Shown piece after piece: positions 1 through 9,415 of a DNA stretch of 64,000 nucleotides. Under the pieces are notes generated by a model. The model worked only from the letters and a program-made list of their open reading frames with translations, made no database searches and was not told where the DNA came from. The position numbers and the translations under genes were made by a program. Within the stretch, counting starts at the first letter, position 1, and each line of letters starts with the position of its first letter. This DNA comes from an alpha proteobacterium SCGC AAA536-G10 (GTDB lineage: Bacteria; Pseudomonadota; Alphaproteobacteria; Puniceispirillales; Marisalimonadaceae), in contig ARQU01000004.1 of the NCBI GenBank assembly GCA_000384615.1, forward strand, positions 62,001-126,000, in the 5' to 3' direction.

Positions 1-897
1 TACTGAATCATGAACTAAAAATCTTGTTGGAGAAATACAAACTTGTCCTGCATTCCTAAATTTATTCGCGCTTAAGATTTTTACTGCGGCTTTAACGTCA
101 GCATCCTCACAGACGATGGCAGGTGAATGACCACCGAGTTCCATAGTTACTCTTTTCATATGAGTACCTGCTTGTGAAGCTAATAATTTTCCAACAGCTG
201 TAGATCCTGTAAAAGTAACTTTTCTGACAATTGGATGTGCGATTAAATATTCTGAAATTTCAGCTGGTATACCATAAACCAAATTAATTGACCCTTTTGG
301 CATTCCTGCCTCATCAAAAGCTTTTATTAATTCTGCTACACTAGCAGGCGTCTCTTCAGGTCCTTTTACAATAGCTGTACAACCAGCTGCAAAAGCTGCC
401 GCAACTTTTTTAACCACTTGATTAAGAGGAAAATTCCATGGTGTAAATGCAGCAACAACGCCAACTGGTTCTTTAAATACGAATTGATATACACCTTGAG
501 GAGCTCTTGAAGGAATAATCCTTCCATAGGCCCTTCGTCCTTCTTCAGCATACCAGTCAATTGAATCAGCCGCTCCCATTGTCTCCATCTTTGCTTCAAT
601 TAGAGGTTTACCTTGTTCCATAGTCATCAAAGTAGCAATTTGATCTGCTTTACTACGAACGATATCAGCTGCTTTACGAAGTATTTTTGATCTCTCATAT
701 GCAGAAACATTTTTCCAACTATTAAAAGCACTTTCAGCTGCATTTAAAGCAATATCTAAATCTTCTTTTCTGGCGTGAGAAACTTTCCCAATAACTTCTT
801 CAGTTGCTGGGTTAATAATTTCAAGACTCTCTTTTGCTGCTGCTTCTCTCCATTCTCCATTTAGAAAAAGATGGGTATCTGGATAATTGGTTGACAT
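1..897 (-). CDS. NAD(P)-dependent aldehyde dehydrogenase, succinate-semialdehyde type (C-terminus beyond window)
   Basis: The gene oxidises an aldehyde to its acid with NAD(P)+. The first 299 codons are present; the rest lies before base 1. The ATG at 897 opens [16 protein letters not shown]. Seen in order: the [10 protein letters not shown] substrate/cofactor motif, the FTGSTAVGK dinucleotide-binding turn, MELGGHSP with the general-base Glu, and FRNAGQVC with the nucleophilic Cys near residue 285. The overall look is closest to GabD/succinate-semialdehyde and related semialdehyde dehydrogenases, but the substrate cannot be fixed from the sequence. A minus-strand HisC-like gene lies downstream of its promoter side (969-2066), so the two could be read together. 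Family assignment is firm; the substrate is a guess. Confidence 0.9.
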   Translation of the reverse strand, partial: MSTNYPDTHLFLNGEWREAAAKESLEIINPATEEVIGKVSHARKEDLDIALNAAESAFNSWKNVSAYERSKILRKAADIVRSKADQIATLMTMEQGKPLIEAKMETMGAADSIDWYAEEGRRAYGRIIPSRAPQGVYQFVFKEPVGVVAAFTPWNFPLNQVVKKVAAAFAAGCTAIVKGPEETPASVAELIKAFDEAGMPKGSINLVYGIPAEISEYLIAHPIVRKVTFTGSTAVGKLLASQAGTHMKRVTMELGGHSPAIVCEDADVKAAVKILSANKFRNAGQVCISPTRFLVHDSV

Positions 898-968
898 ATA
901 TAAACTCCCTTAATTTTATTTAAATAATTTTATGGTTAATACTTTATAGAATTAATTAATGGAATACA

Positions 969-2066
969 CTAACTTTCTGCGAGTGCAATTGGAAAATTTT
1001 GTTCAAATAAATCTATGTCACTATCTAATCCAACTGTTACTCTGATACATCTGTTTTGCGGATAAGAATACGGCATTCTAACGAATATACCCTTTTTAAT
1101 AAGGTTTTCTAATACGCTTTTTGCAAATGATGCATCCTTAAGACAATCTATTGCTATAAAATTCGTGTGTGAGGGAATAAACTTACAATTATTACTTAAA
1201 GCTATGTCACTTATTCTATTTCGGACATGTGATGCCTTTTTGATGACTTCACTTATAAAATCAGTATCTTCAAGTGCAGCTAAGGCACCCACTTGCGAAA
1301 CTCTTGACATCCCAAAATGATTTCTTATCTTTTCAAAATTTAAGATTAAATTTTTTTCTCCTATAGCATACCCTACCCTCAATCCTGCCATTCCATAAGC
1401 TTTGGAAAAAGTTCTCATTCTAATGATGTTTTTTATGTTTGTTGATATATTAGGAATTAATGCTGGATCTACGAAATCTATATATGCCTCATCTAAACAT
1501 AACATAGTATTTTCAGGAAGATTTTGAACTAGGGTTTCTATATCTAATGGTTTATTAATTGTACCCATAGGATTATTTGGATTTGAAACATATAAAATTT
1601 TTGCTGATGTTTCCTTAACTTTTTTTAATAAATTTTCTAAATCTTCAGTATCATTTTTAAAAGGAACTTTATGTAATTGACCACCAAAACCTTCAACATG
1701 ATAATTAAATGTTGGGTAGGCTCCATCGGTAGTTACAACATTATCACCTTTTTCAATTAATAGTCTAACTAGGTATCCAAGTAGACCATCAATACCTTCA
1801 CCGACAACAATATTTTCAGGTTCAACCATATGCTTTTTTGCAAGTGCATGCTTAAGATCAAAATTTTCAGGATCTCCATATTTCCATGTTTTTATTATTT
1901 CATTTTGCATAGCTAAAGTAGCTTTTAATGAAGGACCAAAAACACTTTCATTAGCCCCAATACGAGCTTTAAAAATTTGTTTTAAGTTTCTTTCTTGAGC
2001 TTCTGGCCCAACAAATGGAACTGAAGAAGGAAGTTTTTCGACTATTTTTGTATATTGAATGCTCAA
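969..2066 (-). CDS. HisC-like PLP-dependent aminotransferase (fold type I)
   Basis: The 365-residue protein belongs to the histidinol-phosphate/aromatic aminotransferase group, which swaps an amino group with 2-oxoglutarate using pyridoxal phosphate. Visible motifs are the SNPNNPMGT loop, CLDEAYIDF with the PLP-ring Asp, and TFSKAYGMAGLRVGY with the Schiff-base Lys. The length is normal for HisC. The start is TTG at 2066, preceded by GGAG six bases upstream, which fits better than any internal ATG. No his genes lie nearby, so it may act on another amino acid rather than histidinol phosphate. It sits between an aldehyde dehydrogenase and an amidohydrolase on the same strand, a context that hints at catabolism. 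Confidence 0.85.
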   Translation of the reverse strand: MSIQYTKIVEKLPSSVPFVGPEAQERNLKQIFKARIGANESVFGPSLKATLAMQNEIIKTWKYGDPENFDLKHALAKKHMVEPENIVVGEGIDGLLGYLVRLLIEKGDNVVTTDGAYPTFNYHVEGFGGQLHKVPFKNDTEDLENLLKKVKETSAKILYVSNPNNPMGTINKPLDIETLVQNLPENTMLCLDEAYIDFVDPALIPNISTNIKNIIRMRTFSKAYGMAGLRVGYAIGEKNLILNFEKIRNHFGMSRVSQVGALAALEDTDFISEVIKKASHVRNRISDIALSNNCKFIPSHTNFIAIDCLKDASFAKSVLENLIKKGIFVRMPYSYPQNRCIRVTVGLDSDIDLFEQNFPIALAES

Positions 2067-2152
2067 TATTTACTCCATGTTTTATACATATAAATTAATT
2101 AGCATAACTTATAAATTTTTTAAATTATTGACGTTATATCCTTTTGGGTAAT

Positions 2153-3079
2153 TCATTGCTTATGAAGAAGCTTGTGCTCCATATTATATGTTTTAATAGC
2201 TGTTTTAGAAAAAAGAGCTTTTTTTTCATCCATTGAGAATTTTTCAACAATTTTTTTATAATTATTGAATAAATCATTAAAAGTAACTTTCAATTTTGAA
2301 ACAGGAAAATTGCTTGCAAACATGCATCTTTTAGGACTAAATAAATCAATTAATTCATAAATAATATTTGCATTTTCAGAATAGTTCCATTCTTGTCCAT
2401 TTACTCCAAATTCAGACAGTTTTATAAAAGTATTTGGTTCTAAAGACATCAACCTAATGCCTTTTCTCCAAAAATCCATACCTTCCTTAGATCTATCCCA
2501 AGGAAACCCAGCATGATTTATGACTACCTTAGTATTCGGTATAAGCCTGACTATTTCAACAGCTTCTTTTAGGTGCCAACAAGGAACTCTTAAGTCATAA
2601 TTCAAATTATATTTTTCTAATAACTTTAAGCCTGACCTCCATTTTTCATCCTGCATGGAACCATCTTTAATGTACTGCAAAGAATTTCTTGAAAATTTTA
2701 CGCTCGGTTTTGATCTTATACCCTTGACAATATCAAAACTTGCTTGTTCAGCTATTACTGCTTCAGCATTATTTTTATGAAACCATGCATGGCCAACAAT
2801 AGCATTTGGAAATTTATTCTTTTTTGATAAACTTTCTAACCATTTAGTTTCACCAACTTGATCTTGTCTGTCCCACTCTGCCTCACAGTGGACAGTACCA
2901 ATTATATTATGACTTTTTATATCTTTAATATAGTCAACTGGAAGGTAATTTTTTCTAATTGATTTATAGTTTCCTAAAAAAAAATCAGGATCTATTTTAT
3001 CACTCAAAAAAGGGTAATAATTTTTGTTTAAGTCCCAGAAATGATGATGAGCATCAATAATTTCAATGTCTTCACTCAA
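2153..3079 (-). CDS. Amidohydrolase-2 family TIM-barrel metal hydrolase
   Basis: This 308-residue protein resembles the amidohydrolase-2 group (COG3618), which includes 2-pyrone-4,6-dicarboxylate lactonase and L-fuconolactonase. These enzymes open lactones or similar esters in a TIM barrel. The N-terminal IIDAHHHFWDL contains the metal-site HxH. VVINHAGFPWDRS carries a later conserved His, and CMFASNFPVSK resembles the conserved C-terminal SN[FW]P segment. The start is a TTG nine bases after the stop of the upstream MFS gene, so the two genes form an operon. The substrate is unknown. A role in breaking down a sugar-acid or aromatic lactone imported or exported by its partner is inference. Confidence 0.8.
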   Translation of the reverse strand: MSEDIEIIDAHHHFWDLNKNYYPFLSDKIDPDFFLGNYKSIRKNYLPVDYIKDIKSHNIIGTVHCEAEWDRQDQVGETKWLESLSKKNKFPNAIVGHAWFHKNNAEAVIAEQASFDIVKGIRSKPSVKFSRNSLQYIKDGSMQDEKWRSGLKLLEKYNLNYDLRVPCWHLKEAVEIVRLIPNTKVVINHAGFPWDRSKEGMDFWRKGIRLMSLEPNTFIKLSEFGVNGQEWNYSENANIIYELIDLFSPKRCMFASNFPVSKLKVTFNDLFNNYKKIVEKFSMDEKKALFSKTAIKTYNMEHKLLHKQ

Positions 3080-3088
3080 CTAAATATC

Positions 3089-4267
3089 TCACGCAATTAT
3101 ATTCTTTTTATTTAATACCAAATAAGAAGATATTATAGAAATTCCTGACATAATAAATAGTGCAAATAAACATATATTAAAATTTTCAGCACCACCAAAG
3201 AAAATAATTAAAAAGCCTGCTAACCCTCCTGAACCAACTTGAAATGCTCCCATCAAACCACTAGCAGCACCTTTATTTAATTTAGAAGAATTTATAGCTC
3301 CCGTCATACTATTTGCTACTGCAAAACCATTAGAACAACCAAATAGAACGCATATTAATGATAAAGTTAAAGAACCATTTTCTCCTAAATTATTATTTAA
3401 AAAGAATATAAATACAGTACAAAAAGAGCATACTGTTCCTACAAAACACATTTTCTCTAGGCCAACTTTAGGGGTTAATTTACTATTTATTATATTTCCT
3501 AAAATATAACCTACTGACGTTAGAGAAAACCATATCCCAAATTCAGATATGCTGACCCCTTTTCTTTCAAACTCATATGGCATAAAACCATTCATTGCAA
3601 AAAACATTGAAGTTTGCATTGCCGTTGTGATTGTAAAAAAATTAAAAGAAAAATTTTTAACTAATCCCTTATAAACTAAAAATACATTTTTAAAGCTTAC
3701 ACTTTTAGCTTTATTAATTAGTGTTTCTTGTAATATTAGTGACATTAAAATTATTAATGTTAGGCTAATTATACCTAAAGCAATTAGGTTAGTTCGCCAT
3801 CCTAAAAATTCGGCTAAAAATCCTCCAAAAATAAAACAAGAAATAGGAATAATGGCCATTATAGCTGTCATTTTGGACATTTGTTTTGCTGCTTCACTTA
3901 TCTCAAAGCAATCACTTAAAATAGTTCTTCCTACAGATAAGCAAGCAGCAGCTCCAAAACCCTGGATACATCTAAGTATTAATAAGATTTCAATATTAGA
4001 GGAATAAGAAGCTGCAAAAGCTGATATTGAATATATTGTAGCCCCTAATATTAAAATTGGTTTCCTTCCGTATTTATCTGAAAATGGTCCAGATAAAATT
4101 TGTCCAAGAGCTAAAAAAATAAAATATAGGGTCAAAACAAGCTGAGTGTCAGAAAATGAAATATTTAAATCATCTTTAATAAGGGTTAATGCTGGTGAGA
4201 TAATAGTCATACCTATAACAGGAACAGCAACTATTACTGCCAACAAATTAATATTCGGCTTTATCAA
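3089..4267 (-). CDS. MFS transporter, Bcr/CflA-like exporter
   Basis: A 392-residue inner-membrane protein with about twelve hydrophobic segments and the MFS motif A between helices 2 and 3 (SDKYGRKPILILG). The motif LRCIQGFGAAACLSVGR in helix 4 is typical of the Bcr/CflA drug-resistance subfamily (DHA1), which exports small molecules by proton antiport. Translation appears to begin at TTG (4267). It is the first gene of a two-gene unit with the amidohydrolase at 2153-3079. What it exports cannot be seen. It is also possible that it imports the substrate of the adjacent hydrolase. Confidence 0.85.
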   Translation of the reverse strand: MIKPNINLLAVIVAVPVIGMTIISPALTLIKDDLNISFSDTQLVLTLYFIFLALGQILSGPFSDKYGRKPILILGATIYSISAFAASYSSNIEILLILRCIQGFGAAACLSVGRTILSDCFEISEAAKQMSKMTAIMAIIPISCFIFGGFLAEFLGWRTNLIALGIISLTLIILMSLILQETLINKAKSVSFKNVFLVYKGLVKNFSFNFFTITTAMQTSMFFAMNGFMPYEFERKGVSISEFGIWFSLTSVGYILGNIINSKLTPKVGLEKMCFVGTVCSFCTVFIFFLNNNLGENGSLTLSLICVLFGCSNGFAVANSMTGAINSSKLNKGAASGLMGAFQVGSGGLAGFLIIFFGGAENFNICLFALFIMSGISIISSYLVLNKKNIIA

Positions 4268-4314
4268 ATATTACCGCCAATCTTGCTAAGTTAGTGTTTA
4301 TTGTTATTTAAAGT

Positions 4315-4725
4315 TTAATTGTTTTCAACTTCGTGGACTTCGATTACATTTCCATCTGGATCATAAAAAAATATTTGTTTCCAGCCTGCTACTGCAGTTT
4401 CACCCCAATCTGAATAATGAACACCTAATTCATCAAGATGTTTTTTAAATGCTTCTAGATCATCAGTTCTATAAGCTATGTGTCCTTTTTCTAGAGGATT
4501 TATTGAATGACCCGTCTTAAAGCAAACATCTAAATCTTTTTCAGCTAGATGAGTTTGTATTTTACCATCTGAAACAAAAGCAACATCACCTGAGTATCCT
4601 TTTTTCTTCTCTAAAATTGGTAAGCCTTGAGTTTCAGTTTTAAGTTTCATAACTTTTATGTAGAAATCATTCATTTTATCTACTTTATCAGAAGATAAGT
4701 TTATGTGATGCAATTCAATTTTCAT
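4315..4725 (-). CDS. Glyoxalase/VOC-fold protein
   Basis: A single vicinal-oxygen-chelate domain of about 136 residues. It begins MKIELHHINLSSDKVDKM and ends FFYDPDGNVIEVHEVE, the two beta-alpha-beta-beta-beta halves of the fold. His near the start, His in GHIAYRTDD and Glu in NVIEVHE are candidate metal ligands. The ATG at 4725 is chosen over the in-frame TTG at 4737 because GAGAG lies just ahead of it. Family members include glyoxalase I, fosfomycin-resistance proteins and extradiol dioxygenases, so the reaction is open. It sits alone between the MFS gene and tRNA-Asp. Confidence 0.8.
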   Translation of the reverse strand: MKIELHHINLSSDKVDKMNDFYIKVMKLKTETQGLPILEKKKGYSGDVAFVSDGKIQTHLAEKDLDVCFKTGHSINPLEKGHIAYRTDDLEAFKKHLDELGVHYSDWGETAVAGWKQIFFYDPDGNVIEVHEVENN

Positions 4726-4815
4726 TCTAACTCTCAAACTAATTTCAATTCTTATACAATATTAATCCTATCATATTAACAAGTTAAAAGAAGCTCTTAT
4801 AAAATTTTTGGATAA

Positions 4816-4892
<77 letters not shown>

Positions 4893-4970
4893 TTAAAGGT
4901 TAATATACTTGATAAAGATAGATATACTATTGGTCAAGGAAAGAATAATATTAAGGAAATGTATTTATAA

Positions 4971-5471
4971 TTAATTTATTTTGTTTTTAGAAATAGGTAT
5001 AAAATTAAAAAATTTAGAAAATACAAAAAACTCAATGAATACTGAAAACATTATAGTGCTTATTATTGTATTAGTATAAAATGGAATAGCCAACGTGTAA
5101 CATATAATTAAAGAGTCAAATGTATATCCATAATAACCACTTAAAAAAACTCCTAAATTTGTTAAAATAAAAAACACCAGAGATGAAACAACAACACCAA
5201 CTGATCTTCCAGAAAGTCCTTTAAATAGTGGGCTTATATAGCCAATCAAAAACAAACTGCCCCATGTCCAAAATAACTGGTTATGAAATCCTATAAACAA
5301 ATCAGACAAAGCATAAGCAAGAATCATATACACAAGGCAGTTTCTGCCGAATATTATTGTACCATAAAAAGTTATAGCTAATACTGGTGTGAAATTGGGC
5401 AAGTGAGGAACATACCTAAAAACCATTATTGTAATAAAGAAGCCTATCAGAACGCTAATTTTTTTTTTCAT
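4971..5471 (-). CDS. DUF6580-like small membrane protein, probable cobalamin-related transporter
   Basis: A 166-residue hydrophobic protein with about five membrane segments and the signature FRYVPHLPNFTPVLAI near the N-terminus, followed by YALSDLFIGFHNQLFW. I associate this pattern with the DUF6580 'putative transport protein' group, which resembles the substrate-binding (S) subunits of ECF vitamin transporters. The ATG is preceded by GAGG five bases upstream. It starts 19 bases after the stop of the TonB receptor gene and shares that gene's cobalamin riboswitch, which points to an inner-membrane step of B12 (or cobinamide) uptake. The transport role is inference from context, and no EcfA/T or BtuCD partner is in the window. 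Confidence 0.75.
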   Translation of the reverse strand: MKKKISVLIGFFITIMVFRYVPHLPNFTPVLAITFYGTIIFGRNCLVYMILAYALSDLFIGFHNQLFWTWGSLFLIGYISPLFKGLSGRSVGVVVSSLVFFILTNLGVFLSGYYGYTFDSLIICYTLAIPFYTNTIISTIMFSVFIEFFVFSKFFNFIPISKNKIN

Positions 5472-5490
5472 TTCATCCTCTATTACAAAC

Positions 5491-7440
5491 TTAAAATGGA
5501 TACTTAAATTCTATTGCCCAGTTTAGCTCCGGAAGAGGATAAACTCCTCCAGAGGATTCATAATGATAATGTTTTTTATCAAAAATATTATTTACATTAA
5601 ATGAAATATCTATGTCATTCAATTTATAATTCACAGCTGCGTTGTATAAGCTGTAGCTCTTTGCTTTTTGATTTGTATTACTTTCATCCCCAATCCTATA
5701 TCTACTACCAACAAATTGATTGGCTAATAAAAATTTTAATTCTTTGTTAAATTGATATTTAACAGACGCATTGCTAGTCCAATTCGCAACCATAGGTAGT
5801 TGGTTACCTTTATTAGATCCAGTATCAAATTCAGAAGTGACGTGAGAAAGGTTAAGATTAAACGTATAATCATTATATTTTATATTTGCATCAACATCAT
5901 AACCTTCATGAATAGTCGGGTTATAATTGTCATTAACTGTCCCGTTCCAATAGATAAGATTATTAATTTCTGATTTAAAAGCATTTGTTTTAATAATAAT
6001 GTTATCAAAATTAAATTTGTAACCTAGTTCAAACATTTTAGAATTTTGATGCTCAACTGTTGAAATTGCTCCTCCATAATGTAAAACTTCATCAATTTTG
6101 GGAGCACGAAAACTTTTTGACAACTTGAAATTTAATGAATTTTTATCATCAATTTGTTTAGTTCCTCCTAAAGACCAGGCATTTGTATCACTAGATTTAT
6201 TATGAAGCTTCTGTTTAGAGGTTGTTTTATTGTACACATCTAATTCATAAAAGTGATGTCTTATTCCTACTTCAAGGTCAAGACCATTTTCGAAAGACAT
6301 TTGTCCTATTAACCATGGGTCATAAGTGACTTGTTCCGCTGTCCTTTTATAGTACGTTCCAATAAGAACTTTATCAGAATAATCAGAATTATATAAATCT
6401 AACCCAAAATTGAATAATGTAGGTCTTCCAAATAAAATATTTTTAAGTTGACCTTTTTTGTAACCCTGTAATGAACCATAATTATATTGATTTGAACTAT
6501 CAGAATTATGATTATTATAATATCTAAAATAATCAAAATAACTAGTAGCTATTTTATCTGAATAGCTTATTGAACCGCTAGTTTTAATATCACCTAGATA
6601 TAATCCGTTATACCCTATCTCAATTGAAGATAACTCTTCTCTTGCAAAAGCATAACTATCCTTAGTTTGTTCTGGATTTAAGAAGTAATCAGCACGTGAG
6701 ATACTACCAGGTAATCTAATATCTTCATCAAATTTTTTGAATTTTAGGTAACTATACACCCCATTATCATTTAAAGTTGAAAAATTAACTGCACTTGAAT
6801 CTAGTTTATAATCATTATTGTCTCTATATTGATCACTTCTTGTATAATTATGATTAAATTGAATACCAAAATCTTTTAAATTTTGAGATGCATAAATATT
6901 TGTTTTTCTACCATTATAAGACATTATTTCTTGATCTATAATAAGAGTTTTTTTATTAAAGATATTTTTGTTTGTAATGATATTAATTGCACCTGCTACT
7001 GCTCCATCACCAAACAGAACACTCGCACCTCCTCCTTTAATAATCTCAATTTTCTCGATATTTTGGAGAGGTATGTTTCCAAAATTTACAGACGCCATAC
7101 TTATATTATTAATTCTAACGCCATTTAAAAATATGGCTGTATTCATTGCTGCCTGTTCACCAAAACCACCAATCCCAATAGCAGCTTTAGTATTATCTAT
7201 TCCTCCATAATAACTTATACTTTGAATTCCAGTCTGTTTTGAGAGAAGCTCAGGCAGATTTTTAGCGGTAGTTTCTTGTATTTGTTGTTTTGATATTATA
7301 ATTCTATTACTACCAAGACCTAAATCGGCTATCCTTGATGGATAAATTGTAATTCTTAGTGGTTTTAATTCGTTGGTGAATGATTTTGAAGTAGAAATAA
7401 CTAATAGTATAAGAGATAAAATAAACGCACGCGTAATCAT
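5491..7440 (-). CDS. btuB: TonB-dependent outer-membrane receptor, BtuB-like (cobalamin)
   Basis: The 649-residue product has a signal peptide (MITRAFILSLILLVISTS), a plug domain (QTGIQSISYYGG, VRINNISM, IEIIKGGGASVLFGDGA) and a beta-barrel that ends in a C-terminal Phe (AIEFKYPF), as expected for an outer-membrane barrel. It takes up a substrate with energy from TonB-ExbBD. A cobalamin riboswitch directly upstream makes vitamin B12 or a related corrinoid the likely ligand. The ATG at 7440 is chosen over an upstream in-frame start because it has GGAG six bases before it and begins at the signal peptide. The DUF6580-like gene follows in the same operon. Identity as BtuB rests on the riboswitch; the barrel alone would not tell B12 from siderophores. 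Confidence 0.88.
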   Translation of the reverse strand: MITRAFILSLILLVISTSKSFTNELKPLRITIYPSRIADLGLGSNRIIISKQQIQETTAKNLPELLSKQTGIQSISYYGGIDNTKAAIGIGGFGEQAAMNTAIFLNGVRINNISMASVNFGNIPLQNIEKIEIIKGGGASVLFGDGAVAGAINIITNKNIFNKKTLIIDQEIMSYNGRKTNIYASQNLKDFGIQFNHNYTRSDQYRDNNDYKLDSSAVNFSTLNDNGVYSYLKFKKFDEDIRLPGSISRADYFLNPEQTKDSYAFAREELSSIEIGYNGLYLGDIKTSGSISYSDKIATSYFDYFRYYNNHNSDSSNQYNYGSLQGYKKGQLKNILFGRPTLFNFGLDLYNSDYSDKVLIGTYYKRTAEQVTYDPWLIGQMSFENGLDLEVGIRHHFYELDVYNKTTSKQKLHNKSSDTNAWSLGGTKQIDDKNSLNFKLSKSFRAPKIDEVLHYGGAISTVEHQNSKMFELGYKFNFDNIIIKTNAFKSEINNLIYWNGTVNDNYNPTIHEGYDVDANIKYNDYTFNLNLSHVTSEFDTGSNKGNQLPMVANWTSNASVKYQFNKELKFLLANQFVGSRYRIGDESNTNQKAKSYSLYNAAVNYKLNDIDISFNVNNIFDKKHYHYESSGGVYPLPELNWAIEFKYPF

Positions 7441-7544
7441 AATTGTCTCCAGCAAATAAATAAACTTAAAGAGCATAAGCTCTCACCTATTTAGTCGCTA
7501 GACGATATAAAACACGTGCCATCTACTCTACCCGGAAGCTGACA

Positions 7545-7702
7545 AAGCGACAGTTTATGGCAGGTCTCCTGGCTCATGCATCACAGTTTAGGTAGCCTTC
7601 CCAGATATAAATCCAGTGGCGTATATACCTTCACTCAGCATTTACAGTTGCGGGGACAGCTTTGGCTTACAATTCATCTGAATTACCAAATTCCCATTTT
7701 AA
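7545..7702 (-). promoter_or_regulatory. Cobalamin (AdoCbl) riboswitch
   Basis: On the minus strand the conserved pieces occur in order: GGGAATTTGGT (start of the aptamer), CTGTCCCCGCAACTGTAA (the CCCCGCAACTGTAA core), CGCCACTGG, GAAGG, then AGCCAGGAGACCTGCC, an exact B12 box at 7559-7574. It ends about 100 bases before the TonB-receptor ATG. Downstream, GTCGC/GCGAC and an AGAGC-TTAT-GCTCT hairpin (about 7470-7500) are candidate expression-platform elements. High B12 should lower expression of the receptor and the DUF6580-like gene. An apparent plus-strand reading frame here is an artefact. Confidence 0.95.
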
Positions 7703-7789
7703 GCTTGAAGAAATCTTCGAAGCACCATAAACATTTTAATATTAGTTTAAATAATGTTAACAATGCAAGTACTTAATTACTTTTTTAAA

Positions 7790-8617
7790 ATGATAAAATT
7801 ATCAATAATTGGAAATGGCTACACGGCTAAATTTTTGTCTAAAGAGGCTTTAAAAAAAGGGCTACAAGTTTCTATAATTACAAGAAATATTTCAAAACCT
7901 AAAAAAAATATCCATTATTTTAACTATTATGATTCTAAAAATATTGAATTAAAACTTTCTAAAGAAAATATCATTTCTACAGTTCCTCCAAATGAAGAGG
8001 GTTTTGATCCAGTTATCCAAAATTATGGAAAATCTATTGCATCAAATAAAAATAAAATTATCTATTTTTCTGCAACTTCAGTATATGGAGAAGGAGAAAC
8101 AGATGAAGAAACTAAACCTGATCCCAAACATAAAAGAGGTATAGTTAGACTTAATGCAGAAGAAGAGTGGATTAAAACCAATCGTGATGTTTCACTTTTT
8201 CGAATTGCAGGGATATATGGCCCTAAAAGACACCCCATGATAAAATACCTAGATGGAAATAATGAAATTCTTGTTAAAAAAGACTATGTTCCAAATAGAA
8301 TTCACGTTGAAGACTTGTCTTCAATAGCTATTAAATTTGTTATTGAAAATCTAAACAATAAAATAATAAATATTTGCGATCAAAACAAAGTTAGTAGTTA
8401 TGAAGCAATTAAATACGTTACAGACAAATTAAAATTAAAAGAACCATCTATAATTAAATATAATCCAGATCAAGTTTCTGATAGTTTGAAATCTTTTTAT
8501 GAGTCTAATAGAATTATCAAATGCAAAGTTATAAAAAATGATCTCAAATACAAATATAAATATCCTGACTACCCAAAAGCTTTACTTACTTTAACAAAAA
8601 AATTAATTAAAGGATAA
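7790..8617 (+). CDS. NAD(P)-dependent epimerase/dehydratase-like protein (atypical extended SDR)
   Basis: A 275-residue Rossmann-fold protein. The N-terminus KLSIIGNGYTAKFL gives a GxGxxA/G dinucleotide-binding loop. YFSATSVYGEGETDEETKP and LFRIAGIYGPKRHP are typical of the YeeZ/NAD-epimerase-like branch of extended SDRs. The start is set at ATG 7790 because the Rossmann strand begins at once; an upstream in-frame ATG (7754) would lie in the riboswitch promoter region. No clear ribosome site is visible. The ferredoxin reductase gene follows after 20 bases. The substrate is unknown. Confidence 0.75.
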   Translation: MIKLSIIGNGYTAKFLSKEALKKGLQVSIITRNISKPKKNIHYFNYYDSKNIELKLSKENIISTVPPNEEGFDPVIQNYGKSIASNKNKIIYFSATSVYGEGETDEETKPDPKHKRGIVRLNAEEEWIKTNRDVSLFRIAGIYGPKRHPMIKYLDGNNEILVKKDYVPNRIHVEDLSSIAIKFVIENLNNKIINICDQNKVSSYEAIKYVTDKLKLKEPSIIKYNPDQVSDSLKSFYESNRIIKCKVIKNDLKYKYKYPDYPKALLTLTKKLIKG

Positions 8618-8637
8618 ATAAATCTAGGATAAATTCA

Positions 8638-9414
8638 TTGTCAAAATTCTCTAATAATCATCATAAAGTAACATTCATAAAACATTGGACTGAAAATTTG
8701 TTCTCTTTTCGTATTCAAAGACCACAAAGTTTTAAATTTAGATCTGGTGAATTTGTAATGATAGGATTACCAAATGAAGAGGATAAGCCAATATTAAGGG
8801 CTTATTCAATCGCCTCACCAAGTTGGTCAGAAGAATTAGAATTTTATTCAATTAAAGTTGAAGATGGTCCTTTAACATCAAAATTAAAAAATATTAAAAT
8901 AGATGATGAAATAATTATGATGCCTAAATCTACTGGTACATTAGTTTTGGACGCACTAAGGCCTGGCAAAAGATTATTTTTACTCTCTTCTGGAACTGGT
9001 TTTGCACCCTTTGCATCACTTATAAGAGAGCCGGAAACGTATGAAAAATTTGAGCTAGTAATTGTAACTCATACTTGCAGAACAGTTCCCGAACTAGCTT
9101 ATAGCCTGGAAATAATTAATCAAAGTAACGATGACGAAATTATTAAAAACTTTATTGAAAATAAATTAATGAGTTATCATTCAACTACAAGGGAAAATTT
9201 TATGAATAAAGGAAGAATAACTGAATTAATTAGTACAAATAAAATTTTTAATGACCTTAACATTGACAATATATCTTCTCATGACAGATTTATGTTTTGC
9301 GGATCAATGGGGCTTAACAATGATCTAAAGGCTATAATGGTAAAACATAATTTGCAAGAAGGGGCAAATAATAACCCTGCCGAATTTGTGTTAGAAAAGG
9401 CTTTTGTAGGTTAA
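8638..9414 (+). CDS. fpr: Ferredoxin/flavodoxin--NADP+ reductase
   Basis: The 258-residue FAD enzyme passes electrons between NADPH and ferredoxin or flavodoxin in the cytoplasm. Seen: RAYSIASP, the FAD-binding RxYS motif; LLSSGTGFAPFASLIREP, the NADP pyrophosphate loop; FMFCGSMGLNNDL; and a C-terminal LEKAFVG tail typical of bacterial (subclass I) Fpr. Length matches the family. Translation starts at TTG, with AGGA upstream. It follows the SDR-like gene by 20 bases and converges on the SDR gene at 9416, leaving one base between stops. It could supply electrons for Fe-S assembly or ribonucleotide reduction. Confidence 0.92.
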   Translation: MSKFSNNHHKVTFIKHWTENLFSFRIQRPQSFKFRSGEFVMIGLPNEEDKPILRAYSIASPSWSEELEFYSIKVEDGPLTSKLKNIKIDDEIIMMPKSTGTLVLDALRPGKRLFLLSSGTGFAPFASLIREPETYEKFELVIVTHTCRTVPELAYSLEIINQSNDDEIIKNFIENKLMSYHSTTRENFMNKGRITELISTNKIFNDLNIDNISSHDRFMFCGSMGLNNDLKAIMVKHNLQEGANNNPAEFVLEKAFVG

Positions 9415-9415
9415 C

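Noticed and set aside
7576-7776. Plus-strand 66-codon frame
   Set aside because: It lies wholly on the opposite strand of the cobalamin riboswitch and its upstream region; the RNA motif explains the sequence.
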